Origin: Arachis hypogaea
Lineage: Eukaryota > Streptophyta > Magnoliopsida > Fabales > Fabaceae
Direction: 5' to 3'
DNA length: 64,000 bases
Assembly: GCF_003086295.3 (NCBI RefSeq)
Contig: NC_092038.1
Location: forward strand, 128,243,518 to 128,307,517
Numbering within the stretch: the stretch's first letter is position 1; every line of letters begins with the position of its first letter. The translations under genes were made by a program, and so were the position numbers. Under the pieces are notes generated by a model. That model ran no database searches. It worked only from the letters and a program-made list of their open reading frames with translations, and was not told the origin of the DNA. This document shows, in pieces, positions 8,923 through 19,800 of this stretch.

Positions 8923-11160
8923 ATGGCCGATGAGAGATTCTTAGTACTAATTCATTATAAGGAAAAATAGGAAAAAATAAGAAAAAATCTCAATAGGGAA
9001 TTAAGTCAGTAGCAAAGATCCACTAAATGTCTTTGTTCGTCCATTTATCGATTTTGTAGAATTGCAAAATACCATTATACATACGCTTGGGGTGTGTGCA
9101 GTAAAGCGAGTGAAAAATTTGTATTACGAGATTTCTATTACGATCCGTAAAGATTTTGTAAAACATAATTCTTTCATAATAAAGAATGATGATGACCTTC
9201 GAGTGTTATTTTACTGTCACATAAACTTTTCTATGGTGGGGTCCTAAGTTGTATGTAAAGCTTGTTGATGTCATTGGAAGTTCTGGAGGATCAACCCCAA
9301 ATTCTTAATCTATTACTTTGGGTGGAGTTTGTACTTTCAAGACCTGTGGTTGCACCGGATGTAGTGTTAGTGAAATCCTCATCCTTAGCTGTTGACTTAA
9401 ACCATGATAATGATGGTGGTCGTGATATCGAAAACAATCGTATGTTTGCTGAGCTTGCAATTGCGATAATAGCTACTCCTAATACCACCCTCGTTGTTGT
9501 TGATGTCGTAAAAGCATATCATAAAGAAGATGCTATGTAGGATCATGATGAGGACGAGGAGCTTGCCATGATAGGTGATGATGACTTAAGTGGCATTTCA
9601 GCAAGGCAAGAAGGTCCGTCAAGTTTCGAAGCACAGCAATACCCATCTCACTTTTCAACGCTGAACTTGGAGGCAATACCACAACAAGAATTTCTAGACA
9701 TGAAGTCTGGTTTAGGGTGCATGGATTCGCAAGATGTGTCAAATCTAATGAGTTCCATCTTGGTCAATCATTTTCTAGCAAAGAGGAAGCTATGTTAAGT
9801 GTGAAGAATTATAAGATTCGTCGTGGAGTTGAGTATCGTTTAGTAGAGTCATATCACATCACGTACTATAAAAAGTGCAAAGAATTCGAAAAATGCTACA
9901 ATTGGTTAATTCGGATTATCCATTGGCAAAGAAAAAGTACTTGGGAGGTTATGAGGTATAATAGACCTCACACATGCTTGGCAACATATGTGTCAAGCGA
10001 TCACAGACAGACCACCGTGTGATATATTTGTTCATCTTTTTTTATGGTTAGGGCAGAAGCTATTGTCTCGATAAAGGTGCTATAAAATGCATCAGAGAGT
10101 AGTTATGACTTCAAATCAAGTTATATGAAGGTTTAATTGGCAAAATAAAAGGCAGTGGCATAGATTTATGGAGATTGGAATGAGTCGTATAACAAGTTAT
10201 CAAGGTGGGCATTAGATGTGTAGGTGATTATGTTAGGCAATGTTACGATTCTGAAGACGTCTCCTTTTAGAGTTGGCGGCCAAGTTAATGAGTCAATATA
10301 GCGTATTTTCACCATCTTTTTTGGATATTCCCGCCATGTGTTAAAGGTTTTAGACACTGCAAGCCACTCATGAGTATTGTTGGGACTCATCTATATGGTA
10401 AGTATGACGAAACATTGCTGATCGTGATTGAGATAGAGTTTGACTATTGGTTTGATATTTTGTAGACTAAAGACCCAGTGATGTGTGATTGGGCCAACAT
10501 AATCGAATATGACTAGTGAATCCAACAGCGGGATAGTGGGAGGAGATTTGAACATATGACCATAAACATCTCAAAGTGTCTTAACTTCATTTTGAAAGGG
10601 ACAAGGAATCCTTCGTTCACCTCATTGGTCAAGTTAACACATTGTAGGTTGGATTAGCAATTTATGTGTAGAGGGAGAGATGTTAAGGCATAATTAGGAC
10701 GAATAATTAGTTTCACCAACATCTAATCAAAGCAATAGAGGCTAACAGAAAGGCTTCTAAATTCATCACTGTGACCTTGTACAATAGGTCTAATTATGAA
10801 TTCATAGTAGCTAAGATAATTTTGATAGACAATTTTTCACTTGAGTCTTACAGAGTGTCATTGAGGGAGTGTATTTGTGATTGTGGGTACTTTCAAGTGC
10901 TTCATTATTCATGTCATCATGCCATGACTCATTGGGCACACTTATGCCCTAAATCAGGCTACATATGTTGACGATGTCTATCGTAGGAGCACAGTCTTTA
11001 ATGTTTATGCGATGGAATTTAACCCTCTAATTCTAGAGAATTTTTGGCCACCACTATCATCCCTGATCTTTTCAAGAAGCGGCCACATAAGGTCATCCCA
11101 ACATTTGAAGTTTGTGTTCTAGTATCTCTGGATACACAACCACCGCCACCTGAGGTGTGG
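8923..11160 (+). pseudogene. MULE transposase (mudrA-like) pseudogene with deleted catalytic core
   Basis: Starts at an ATG at 8923 (MADERFLVLIHY), typical of this family, followed within 15 codons by stops. Recognisable blocks in order: KRVKNLYYEISI at about 9097; the MuDR DNA-binding domain at 9717-10020 (HLGQSFSSKEEAM, IRRGVEYRLVES, YNWLIR, RYNRPHTC); a frameshifted segment matching the 'SYRKAWLAKQKAV' region at about 10100-10190; HCKPLMSIVGTHLYGKY at 10355-10405; then a jump to FDYWFD and the C-terminal part; and a SWIM zinc finger (CDCGYFQVLHYSCHHA) at 10870-10925. The first catalytic Asp of the DDE triad is Val (GTT at 10379-10381), and everything from there to the end of the catalytic core is missing. 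It cannot encode an active transposase. Confidence 0.85.
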
Positions 11161-11454
11161 CATAAGGCATTAACACAAATTACATAAAAAAATAACACAA
11201 ACATATATATAAGTTTAATATAATCACAAAAACTTATATAAAATTTTAATATATCGCCTAAATAATACAATACAATAAAGTTTAAGACTCACATTAGTAT
11301 TTTGAAGCAAATCAAGCCTCAACTTTTTCTGGATGACTTTAGGATCCCTCTATATCCTGCCCACCTACAATTACATATATAAAATTTCAAATATTACACA
11401 AATATTGATATATACAAATAATTAAAAATAACACTAATGAAATTATTACCTATA

Positions 11455-12165
11455 TGTAAGGGGCCACATCAATGTATTATAGCCATGTGGCCTCAGCGTG
11501 GAAAACCATTAAAATATTCACAATTGGAGTAGCAGCAGTGGATTAGCAAGCTATACAACATGTCGGTTCGCTACTCAACACATGTATCGGTACAACCATG
11601 AAAGTATTGGCGACTCCAACTGTATCTCCCTAGATTCTCAAGTCTGGCTACATAAGGCAATCACTTAATGTATGCTCGTGCCTCATATTTGTCTCCAAAC
11701 AGTTAAGAGGATAGCAACATCATAACGTATGCTCAAACATACACTCTAATGGTATCCTCACTCGCATTGGGAAGGAGCACCACAAACCCCTCATAAAACC
11801 ACGTGTATATGACAGTGAACTTGTCAATATACTCAGCAGGAGGAAGTTTTCTAGAAAGCTACTAGAACCAAACTTATGTTGGCTTCCCATAAAAAATATG
11901 CTGTTCAAAATCTGTGAGGCACTCACTAACATAATCACTATCATTCCAAAGCTGGAGCTGGTAGATTACATCTTGTAGTGTAATAATGCATTTACCGAAC
12001 GACATATAAAATTATGCATCTCAAGACACCACTGCTCAATGAATGGACTAATAAGGGGATAATCAAGCTTAAACTAATGGTCGTTGAATCTAGTTAGGTG
12101 GTACAATCCCGCAGCCTCTAAATAAAGAATGGCGCAATCGTGAAAATGCATACCCTGCTACCTAT
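11455..12165 (-). pseudogene. Plant mobile domain (PMD / aminotransferase-like) pseudogene inside MULE 1
   Basis: Read on minus from about 12160, decayed pieces match the PMD family. YLEAAGLYHLTRF opens the domain, PLISPFIEQW follows, and near the 3' end LFGDKYEARAYI, LPYVARLENLGRYSW and a tryptophan-rich tail appear, interrupted by stops and frameshifts. PMD proteins occur both as host genes (MAIN/MAIL1, needed for silencing and cell division) and inside MULEs and Ty3/gypsy elements. The copy lies tail-to-tail with the transposase pseudogene inside the same inverted repeats, so it looks like element cargo. Identification is by motif recall only. Confidence 0.6.
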
Positions 12166-12779
12166 TAATGGTCTTAATACAACAAGTTAGCTACGTCACA
12201 CAATAATTATTCCACAATGTGTATGTCATGTGTAACTAATTACAACAAGCATTTAAATCATAAAAATTTGTTTCATTCAACCATTAAATTTAAAAATAAT
12301 CTAATTCGATAAATACTAATTTAACTACAAATTTCAATTCAGAATATACATTATCTATAATAACTCTAAACTAATATAAGACAAATTCATCTTTATTTAT
12401 AGCAAATTCATTCCGATCAATAATTTTGTATAACATAGACCACAAATCCTACTCTATCTAACCTTATTTATGTCACCAATAATATCACAATCATTTTAAA
12501 ACTAATATCTTAACAATTAATTTTTTATCTAATATGATGAAACTAGGAATTTGAAATACTAATCTATTCATGTATAGGTCCAACAACATGAGCAACACCA
12601 TCTATCAGTAAAGACGATCTCTTTCATGTTTATTTTTCATCGCTAATACTTCATTCGTCGAAAATTCTCTGGATTCTCGTTGAATTGCCTTGATTCTCGT
12701 TGGATTCTCTCAAAAAAAATAGAGGGTAGAAGTTAAAATGATAAATCAGAATGAGTAAAAATAAATTTTATAATATCTC

Positions 12780-13065
12780 CTCAAGATAAATTATTTTAAC
12801 ATACATTGATTTATATAGATATTAATCTTCCTAATAAATTAAATTAAGCTGAGTTGATTTTTATCTATTTTTTATCCTAATAAATCGGTTTAAAATAAAC
12901 TGAATTACTATAAAAAAATATTTTTCTACTAAATTAATTTGTTAGAACAATTTAGTTGAATATACTAAATCAATTTAACTTAAAACCATTTTTTAATTTT
13001 TCCTAGCAAATCAATTTAAGTTACATCGATTTATATAGAGATAATTTTAAAATGAATATTAAAAC
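12780..13065. repeat. Right terminal/sub-terminal repeats of MULE 1
   Basis: Degenerate copies of AAATTGATTTA/AAATCAATTTAA and ACATCGATTTATATAGA occur between about 12800 and 13045. In reverse complement they match the left end in order, most clearly TAAATCGATGTAACTTAAAT against TAAATCGATATAACTTAAAA. Confidence 0.6.
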
Positions 13066-13070
13066 AGGAC

Positions 13071-13952
13071 AATATGATAATATTAGATTTCAATTAATTT
13101 AAAAATATGATTTATCTCAATATATATTTTTATATAAATACATAATTAATTTACTATATTTTTATGTGTATACAATATTTTTATATTTTTAATCGTCTTT
13201 GTGGGATTTAAATTCGTCGATTGATGAGATGAGACTGTATCGCAATCATCTTGAAATAAGTAATGAAACTAATCAACGGTCAACATAGTCTTTCTTTTTT
13301 CAGTTTAAGAAATCTCTTACCAAATGCTGTAAAATAATCTGGTTTAAACTTTAAACTTTTAATAATGTTATTATTAATCGTAATAATTCATAATGCAGAG
13401 AAGCAAATTTCGAAGTGAATACCTTCCTTGACCAAGGATATCATAATTCTTTTAATTGAATTTTATTTTATTTTAATTTATGTTATTGACTTTCTTAGCA
13501 ACCCTTGTCAATTTCTGGGAAAAGTTAAAAAAAAGGAAAGGATTGAAGACATAAAAGATGGTTCCCTACCATTATCCAATGATGTTGAAGACATAAAATA
13601 AAATAAAACCAAACAAGTAAATACATAGCAAAAAACCAATAATGAGTATCTTGTCGTCAAATGGGTACAACTTTTCGCATCCGGCTAAAATTGTCAGTTA
13701 CTGAATGAATTAACCATGAGGTACAACTTTTTTAACTAGCTCGCGGTATTGATTAGGAGATAATAAAAATTAGTTAATAATTAACAAAAAGTTATATGTT
13801 TAAAAACCTAAACTTATATAATTAAAATAAAAATTATTCATTGAAAATTTATGTTAATTAGCTAGATATATATTGACTAAAATTTTAACTTACATTTACA
13901 TTTTTAACCTAATAATATTAATTTTTTCTTTAAAAGACCCTAAATTATAAAA
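13071..13952. other. AT-rich intergenic DNA
   Basis: No supported ORF or repeat. Several A/T-rich runs lie at 13075-13200 and 13800-13900. Confidence 0.5.
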
Positions 13953-14650
13953 AGAGTGGCAAACCGGGTAGCCTGTTTTACTCCAAAAATGAAACGGACC
14001 GTCCGTTCTAAAAGCAGGTTCAAAATACGGTTAATTTTTTTATATATTGAAAAAATTTGGGTGTAATACTTAATTATTGGATTTTATGGTGTTTTTTGAA
14101 ATTGTGGGAACAGTACAATACGCCCCCCTTGTATTGACAATACGCCCCCTTGTATTGTATATTTTAAATTAAAATATACAATACAAGGGGGCGTATTGTC
14201 AATACAAGGGAGGCGTATTGTACTGTTCCCACAATTTCGAAAAACACCATAAAATTCAATGATTAAGTAAAACACCAAGATTATACCAATACGTAAGAAA
14301 AAAAATCTCAAAATACTAGTTTGTCAATAAAATAATTTTTATTTTAAAAAATAAATTATATAATTTGAGTATATATATATATAAAAGTATAAAATAAAAT
14401 AAATAAAATTAATAATTAAAATAATAAAAATAAATTTTATATTTAAAAATTATATAATTATTAATTTTTATAATATTAATTATTATTTTATTTAATAAAA
14501 ATAAAATAATTTCTTTAGGCTGACGGCTAGCTCATCCCACAGGCGAGTTTGACAATTTTTTTATTTAGCAAATTCTAAATCTTAATCCGGTCTATTTTTT
14601 TTGGCGAATTTGACAGATAAATTTGGCGAGTTCAGCCAATTTTATCACCT
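13953..14650. mobile_element. Possible non-autonomous hAT-like relic
   Basis: The left edge reads AGAGTGGCAAACCGGGTAGC followed by GGACCGTCCG. The right edge, in reverse complement from about 14650, reads AGGTGATAAAATTGGCTGAA followed by CTCGCC. Edges of the form '(T)AGGGGTGGCAAA' are characteristic of plant hAT elements, and the GGCGAG/GGCAAG-rich interior fits. The two edges match only loosely and no 8-bp duplication is visible, so the relic is tentative. It contains the fold-back element at 14028-14315. Confidence 0.35.
14028..14315. mobile_element. Fold-back MITE with near-perfect inverted arms
   Basis: The centre TATTTTAAATTAAAATATA lies at about 14158-14177. The arms extend about 110 bp each way with very few mismatches and continue in degraded form to about 14028 and 14315. 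Each arm carries CAATACGCCCCCnTTGTATTG twice in tandem. The next outward block, TTTTATGGTGTTTTTTGAAATTGTGGGAACAGTAC, also has its complement on the other side. Any transcript through it would fold into a stem of more than 100 bp. ORFs inside are artefacts of the inverted repeat. Confidence 0.85.
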
Positions 14651-14799
14651 ATATCGTTACTATAATGAATAAGTTTATATTATTAATTGGATTAACTACA
14701 AAAAATGTCTTTGAATTATTTAAATATTGACAAAAATACACTCAAATTTTACTATTAACAAAAATACCTTCAAATAATTTAAAAACACAACAAAAATAT

Positions 14800-15310
14800 G
14801 CAACAGTAAATATGTATTTTCAAAAAATGTTTTAGAGATTGAATTTTGATGCGCTTTTTTATAAGAATGATTAGAAAAATAAAATATTATTATTTTTAAA
14901 ATTTGCTGGCTTTTTTGTTAGGTATATATTTTTTGTGATTTTTTAAAAGTATTATTAGATGTTAACAAAAAATTATTAAAAGAATATACTTAACGAAAAA
15001 TCACCGAATTTAAGAATAATAATATCTCATTTTTCTAATATTGTTTACAAAAAATTACATCAAAATTCAATTTTTAATGTATTTTTTAAGAAATACATAC
15101 TTAGTGTTAGGTAATCTAATAAAAAATCTAACATTAAATATGTATTTGTCAAAAAATACACTAGAGATTAAATTTAATATTAATTTTTGCAAACATAATT
15201 AAAAAAATAAAATATTATTATTCTTAAAATTTGATAATTTTTTACTAAATAAATTTTTTTATGATTTTTAAAAATATTAATGATTGTTAACAAAAAAAAT
15301 TAAAATATAT
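14800..15310. repeat. Alternating direct/inverted copies of a roughly 150-bp AT-rich unit
   Basis: A unit running from AACAGTAAATATGTATTTTC through AGAGATTGAATTT and AAATAAAATATTATTATT to TGTTAACAAAAA occurs in sense at about 14800-14970. It recurs in reverse orientation at about 14985-15115 and again in sense at about 15125-15300. The copies are diverged. A head-tail-head arrangement like this suggests an inverted-repeat element plus duplication. No coding potential. Confidence 0.65.
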
Positions 15311-15835
15311 ATATATATAATTAAAAAACACCACTTATTAATCAAGTGGTAAGAATTTAGAAAGGAGTGGAAGTTTACTTGCTACTTTTAACTGGGTCAT
15401 GCAATATCACTTGGATGACGTGACAGTTCTTTTGGGTGAGAGGAAGGTGAGAAGAGAAGATGTGGTGTGTGGTGGGGGCCGGAATTCCATACTCAACGAG
15501 TGTGTGCAATGTGTCTCTATCTGCTGCATTATTGAAAGGAAAAGAGTTGATGCATTGATTTAACAAGTCCTGCCCTTTATGCCATCTCCACGTGTTACGT
15601 ACTACTGCATGCCCTTGGATCTTCCGCTTCTTATCTCTCATCCTTATTGTAAATTGCATTCACAAAAACACCAACCATATTTGTTTATTTTTATATTTCT
15701 ATTACGATAACGATGATTGAAGTATTGAACACAAGGCAGACTGACCAAAGGTACCAAAAGCTATTGCGTCAATGCCAATAACACAATACCAGAGCCAAGC
15801 CAGAGAGCTGTAGTTAAGCACCAGCAACTTTATTT
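15311..15835. other. Intergenic DNA with an unsupported 94-codon ORF
   Basis: A minus-strand ORF at 15375-15659 is less A/T-rich than its surroundings. It has no family resemblance, splice context or upstream promoter that I can recognise. The rest is featureless. Confidence 0.45.
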
Positions 15836-15985
15836 TTTATTTATTTTTTTTTTTGTCAAGTGGATTGAAGAACTCCAATCCTAAGCATTAGTTCCATGCA
15901 CTACACACTCATTCGAACACGGGTGCAGCTCCCAGCTAGGCAGGTGATGCTACCATTGATCAAAGGCCTCGGCTGCGCTCCACCA
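15836..15985 (-). mobile_element. Possible tRNA-derived SINE, minus strand
   Basis: On the minus strand, a box-A-like TGGTAGCATCACCTG near 15955 is followed about 35 nt later by a box-B-like GTGTTCGAATGAG near 15915. A short body ends in ATTGGAGTTCTTCAATCCAC, followed by a long A-rich tail (the T-rich run at about 15832-15858 on plus). Size and layout fit a plant SINE. No target-site duplication was established, and it does not look like the same family as the candidate at 2003. Confidence 0.4.
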
Positions 15986-16832
15986 TCTGAATTGATCATA
16001 CACATACTCTTTTTGTGGGCTACGCTCATATCAAGTTTGAAATCAATCCCGGCCCAACAGCCCAGAGACAACCTCCTCTTTGTTCACCCAAAAAGATAAT
16101 TACTAGAATGTTCCTCAATTATGGAAAATCCCAAGTTTATTTCTTAAATTTTTTGAAAGCCAAAATTTATTTGCAAGATACCGAAGTCTAACAAGTTAGG
16201 AGAGGGGTCATACAAGGTGTCACAAGCTGAAAATATGGTACGTGACACGGTCGTAAAGAGAAATGTTATCTCTCTTAGTCTCTTATATATTTTATAATTT
16301 TAAAAATAAATAAGTTTTTATACCATAAAAAATATATATACACAAAAGAAACGTACACAAAAAGTTATGCAAATATCATTTGTGAATCGTAAATGCTGCT
16401 TTTCATTTGCAAAATGTTAACTTGCATACTTGCACCATTGCATGGCCATGCAATTATCTTGTAATGAATGAAAAATACAATTTCGTTCCAATTATATAGA
16501 CATTCCTCCCATGAAACTGGAGAAATGAAAACAGGTAAGGGCAGCTAGAAACAAGTCAAACAACGCCCCTTGATAATTTCTTTAACCAAGTCACTAACTC
16601 TAAATAAAAGAATTTTGAAAAATGTAAATCTTCCAGAGGAAAGTACGGTAAACTAAACTTGTTCTTCACCCAGCGCGTATTCATGAATGCATATTGGAGC
16701 TGAAGCCTCTTGTGGAACATGTGCCATGTAGAATCTACCAAAATGGTACAATAGAAAAAGACCAATTGATGAGTCTAATAATGAAACGTCATGATTATTT
16801 TATCACACATTAACACTTGAACGGAACCAACC
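15986..16832. other. Intergenic DNA and presumed 3'UTR of the carrier gene
   Basis: No supported ORF. The 3'UTR of the minus-strand carrier gene should occupy the right-hand few hundred bases. The 67-codon plus ORF at 15896-16099 overlaps the possible SINE and is not called. Confidence 0.5.
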
Positions 16833-19800
16833 TCAGTCGTGCCTAATGCCTAACATTTTCATTGCTAGCTCCCAGGTCACAATTGCTGCTGCATTAGCAG
16901 GAAATGCTCGGGTTACTGTAGGCCCCAGACCTGTATAACACCCCTTCAATCCACCGCTCCTGTAAACCTTCCAAAAAAAAAAATAGAAAACCCATATTGG
17001 ATCTCTATATTTGGTATAAAGAAAGATTAGCTATTAAGGAAACAAATGTAGAAAGGTTTTAAGAACTCTTACCGAACTCAGCACCTGAAAAGGATTTCGT
17101 GAACAGTTTTTTTCCGGGTTTGTCTGAATTAAAGTCTTTGCCACATCAAGGGGCAGAACCGCCAACCAAAACTAGTATAACAATATAGAGAAACCTTAAT
17201 TAAAAGAGACTAATAGAGTTAATAGCATATATTTAGTTGCAGCATCAGAAAAGAGTATGATTAGTTATCATGATGCTTACAGACACACCACCAAGACCTC
17301 CGGTAATAATCCCAATTCCAATATCAACCAGGTTATTGTAATTGGAACGAACAGCTTTGGCATGTGAATGCAGGTGATAGCGTACGTATTCATATGTGCT
17401 GAAAAAGACAGCATTCCCTATTGATTCTCTAAGCAATGTTGTAAAGCCTCCACGAAAAATTCCTGTCACCTGAAAGGTATTGCATCAGCTATAACACATT
17501 AATCATTAAATAGGACATAGCACAATGTTTTAGAATTTCTCACCCCTTCACTTTTCACGGTTTTAAGGGCACAATCAAGAGGACTACTGTATCTACTGGA
17601 CTTCGGAACCAAAGAGTCAGTCCCTTGAATCTGCATCCTACACTGTACAAGTTCAAATTTGTATTGGCATCATGGCATGGTTAGAGATTATAGAGCTACC
17701 ACCAATGACACTGCAGGAAATAAACTTTCTTGTCATTTTACCTTTACCAGCTCCGTCGGACATAACACAAAACTGATGATGGCACCACCATAAGCTGCAG
17801 ATGGTATTATCACTTGAGGCTGCGGTTCACCACTTTGAACACCTCCCTAGATCATTGAACAGAAACCAGAGCAAACTAAGATATACAGGACAAATAAATC
17901 CACCAAACCATTAAAGTTATTGTAATACTCTGTCACATTACAGCATTTTCTGATCAGTGCAAGGACAAATCTAAATAAACCACATTTAAGTAACTTTCAT
18001 GCCCACCTGAAGGGCCAATTTTGTCTGGGAATATATGCCAAAAAGAAGTGAACTTTCAAAAGCCATCCCGAGAAAAGATGATGTTGCTCCTCTATATAGT
18101 CCTTTGATCTGAAACATACTTATTGCTAAATTACATTTTGAAATCTCAAAAAGTCAATCCCCTCAAAATATCTATTTGAAAAAAAAAAAGAAAAATCATG
18201 CATACATCACTGCTGTTCATATTGTTAGAAACATAAAATTATTCATGAGCAGACGCATAGCAGCCAAAGCACTTAGCAATTTGCCTTTAGAGTCTACATG
18301 ATAAGAAGTTAGGAGATCAAACATTTCCATTCTCATTTTTATAATTAAAATGAATTCCACCACTAGGAAAAATGGCCCTAGCCATTGACCTTGTCTGAAG
18401 CTAACAGACTCTTGGGTAAAGGACTTTGTTGTCATGGGGGGTTCGGCTATATTTTTATGTTGGTTGCCGAAGACCTAACACAATCCTCCTCCTTTATCCG
18501 GGCTTGGGACCGGCTATGTACTGCAAGTGTAACATAGGCGGAGTTGGGTAAAGGACTTTGTTAGAGATGTAAAATCATTCATAGGCCTCTACCAAACAGC
18601 TTTGGGGTAAGCTAGTCTTTAACACATCTGCGAATGGATAATACCATCAATATTGATTATGAGATGAGATAAGACTACATTTAGTCATGCCTCACCTATC
18701 ACCCATGTCTTTACTTCTCAACTCCAGTGGCAAAATATGTTTATAGGATATAACCAATTCCTAAAACCTTCACTCCCTTGCTTCTAAAATCTTGGAGGCA
18801 GAACTAATAGTAAAAAGAAACACGTTGGAGGTGAAAAAATTTAAAAGTTTAGGGTAATTATTGTACTAATCTATCTCATCAATCGAAATTCAAAGGTGCA
18901 ATCTGCTGGGAGAAAAAAAAAATCTCAAGAGGAAAGCACCAAAACATGAAAGAACAGAAAACATGACAATTGGACATAATTGGTTCTGCCTTAGTAGGTT
19001 AAGGGGTGTTAATAAGGTTGAGGCACAACAAAATCATTACAATAATGATCAAAACATTAACTAGCCTTAATTAGGTTGGCAGTTATATGCTACTTTGTCA
19101 CTCTTATTTAGACATGAGATGGAATGTATAACCCATTAATTTTTCCTTTGAAAGTTAAAGTTCTAGAGCCATACGCCTTCAGTCTTCAGTATCCTAGTGG
19201 TGCAATGCAATCCACTTCTATAGCGAACCACATGTTGTCCTGTGTTGTGCTTTTGCAGTTTCACCTAATAAATGGAAGAGAAAAAAGTTCATAAATATGC
19301 TATAGTTTCAAAAAAGAGAAAAGAGAATAATTAAAACTCTACTAAAACACAATAAACTTCATGCTGAAATCACCAACAAACAAGCAAGAAAGACTTAAAA
19401 CAAATGCTTGTGTTTGACATAAGTCTTAATAACGATCTAATTACTATAATTAAATTTACAATTGTAAGGATTGTGATCAACAGAGAGACTACTGTCATAA
19501 AATATTACGTCACCTAAATTTCTGGATATGCAGGTTATGTTCTGTAGCTGAAAAATGAGCAATTGCTGGTCTAATAACCATACATGTTGTTCCACTCCCT
19601 TTTCAACTCCAAGTCATACTGTAATTTTATTCCCGTTGATTTTAATCATATAAGAAAAGTTCAACGTTGCCTCTTTTTCTGATTATTACAAGTATACCAC
19701 AATCTGGACCCAAGAAAAAAAGGGACAAACCGTTTCATCATAACCCCATTTAAAGAGCTTTATTATTCCTAGTGCGAGGATTTATTAACCTCTTGTCGGG

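Larger units (their letters stand above)
8670..13070. mobile_element. Degenerate Mutator-like element (MULE 1) carrying transposase and PMD remnants
   Basis: Both ends contain multiple copies of AAATCGATTTA-like motifs. The left end has TAAATCGATATAACTTAAA near 8690. The right end, read in reverse complement from about 13040, has TAAATCGATGTAACTTAAAT. These form degraded terminal inverted repeats of several hundred bp. Between them lie a plus-strand MuDR-type transposase pseudogene and a minus-strand plant-mobile-domain pseudogene. The outer limits are approximate and no target-site duplication was found. The arrangement matches known plant MULEs that carry a PMD gene besides mudrA. Confidence 0.75.

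Noticed and set aside
14084..14311. 75-codon minus ORF
   Set aside because: Its two halves are the inverted arms of the fold-back element.
15375..15659. 94-codon minus ORF of balanced composition
   Set aside because: Considered as a small gene, but there is no family resemblance and no supporting signals.
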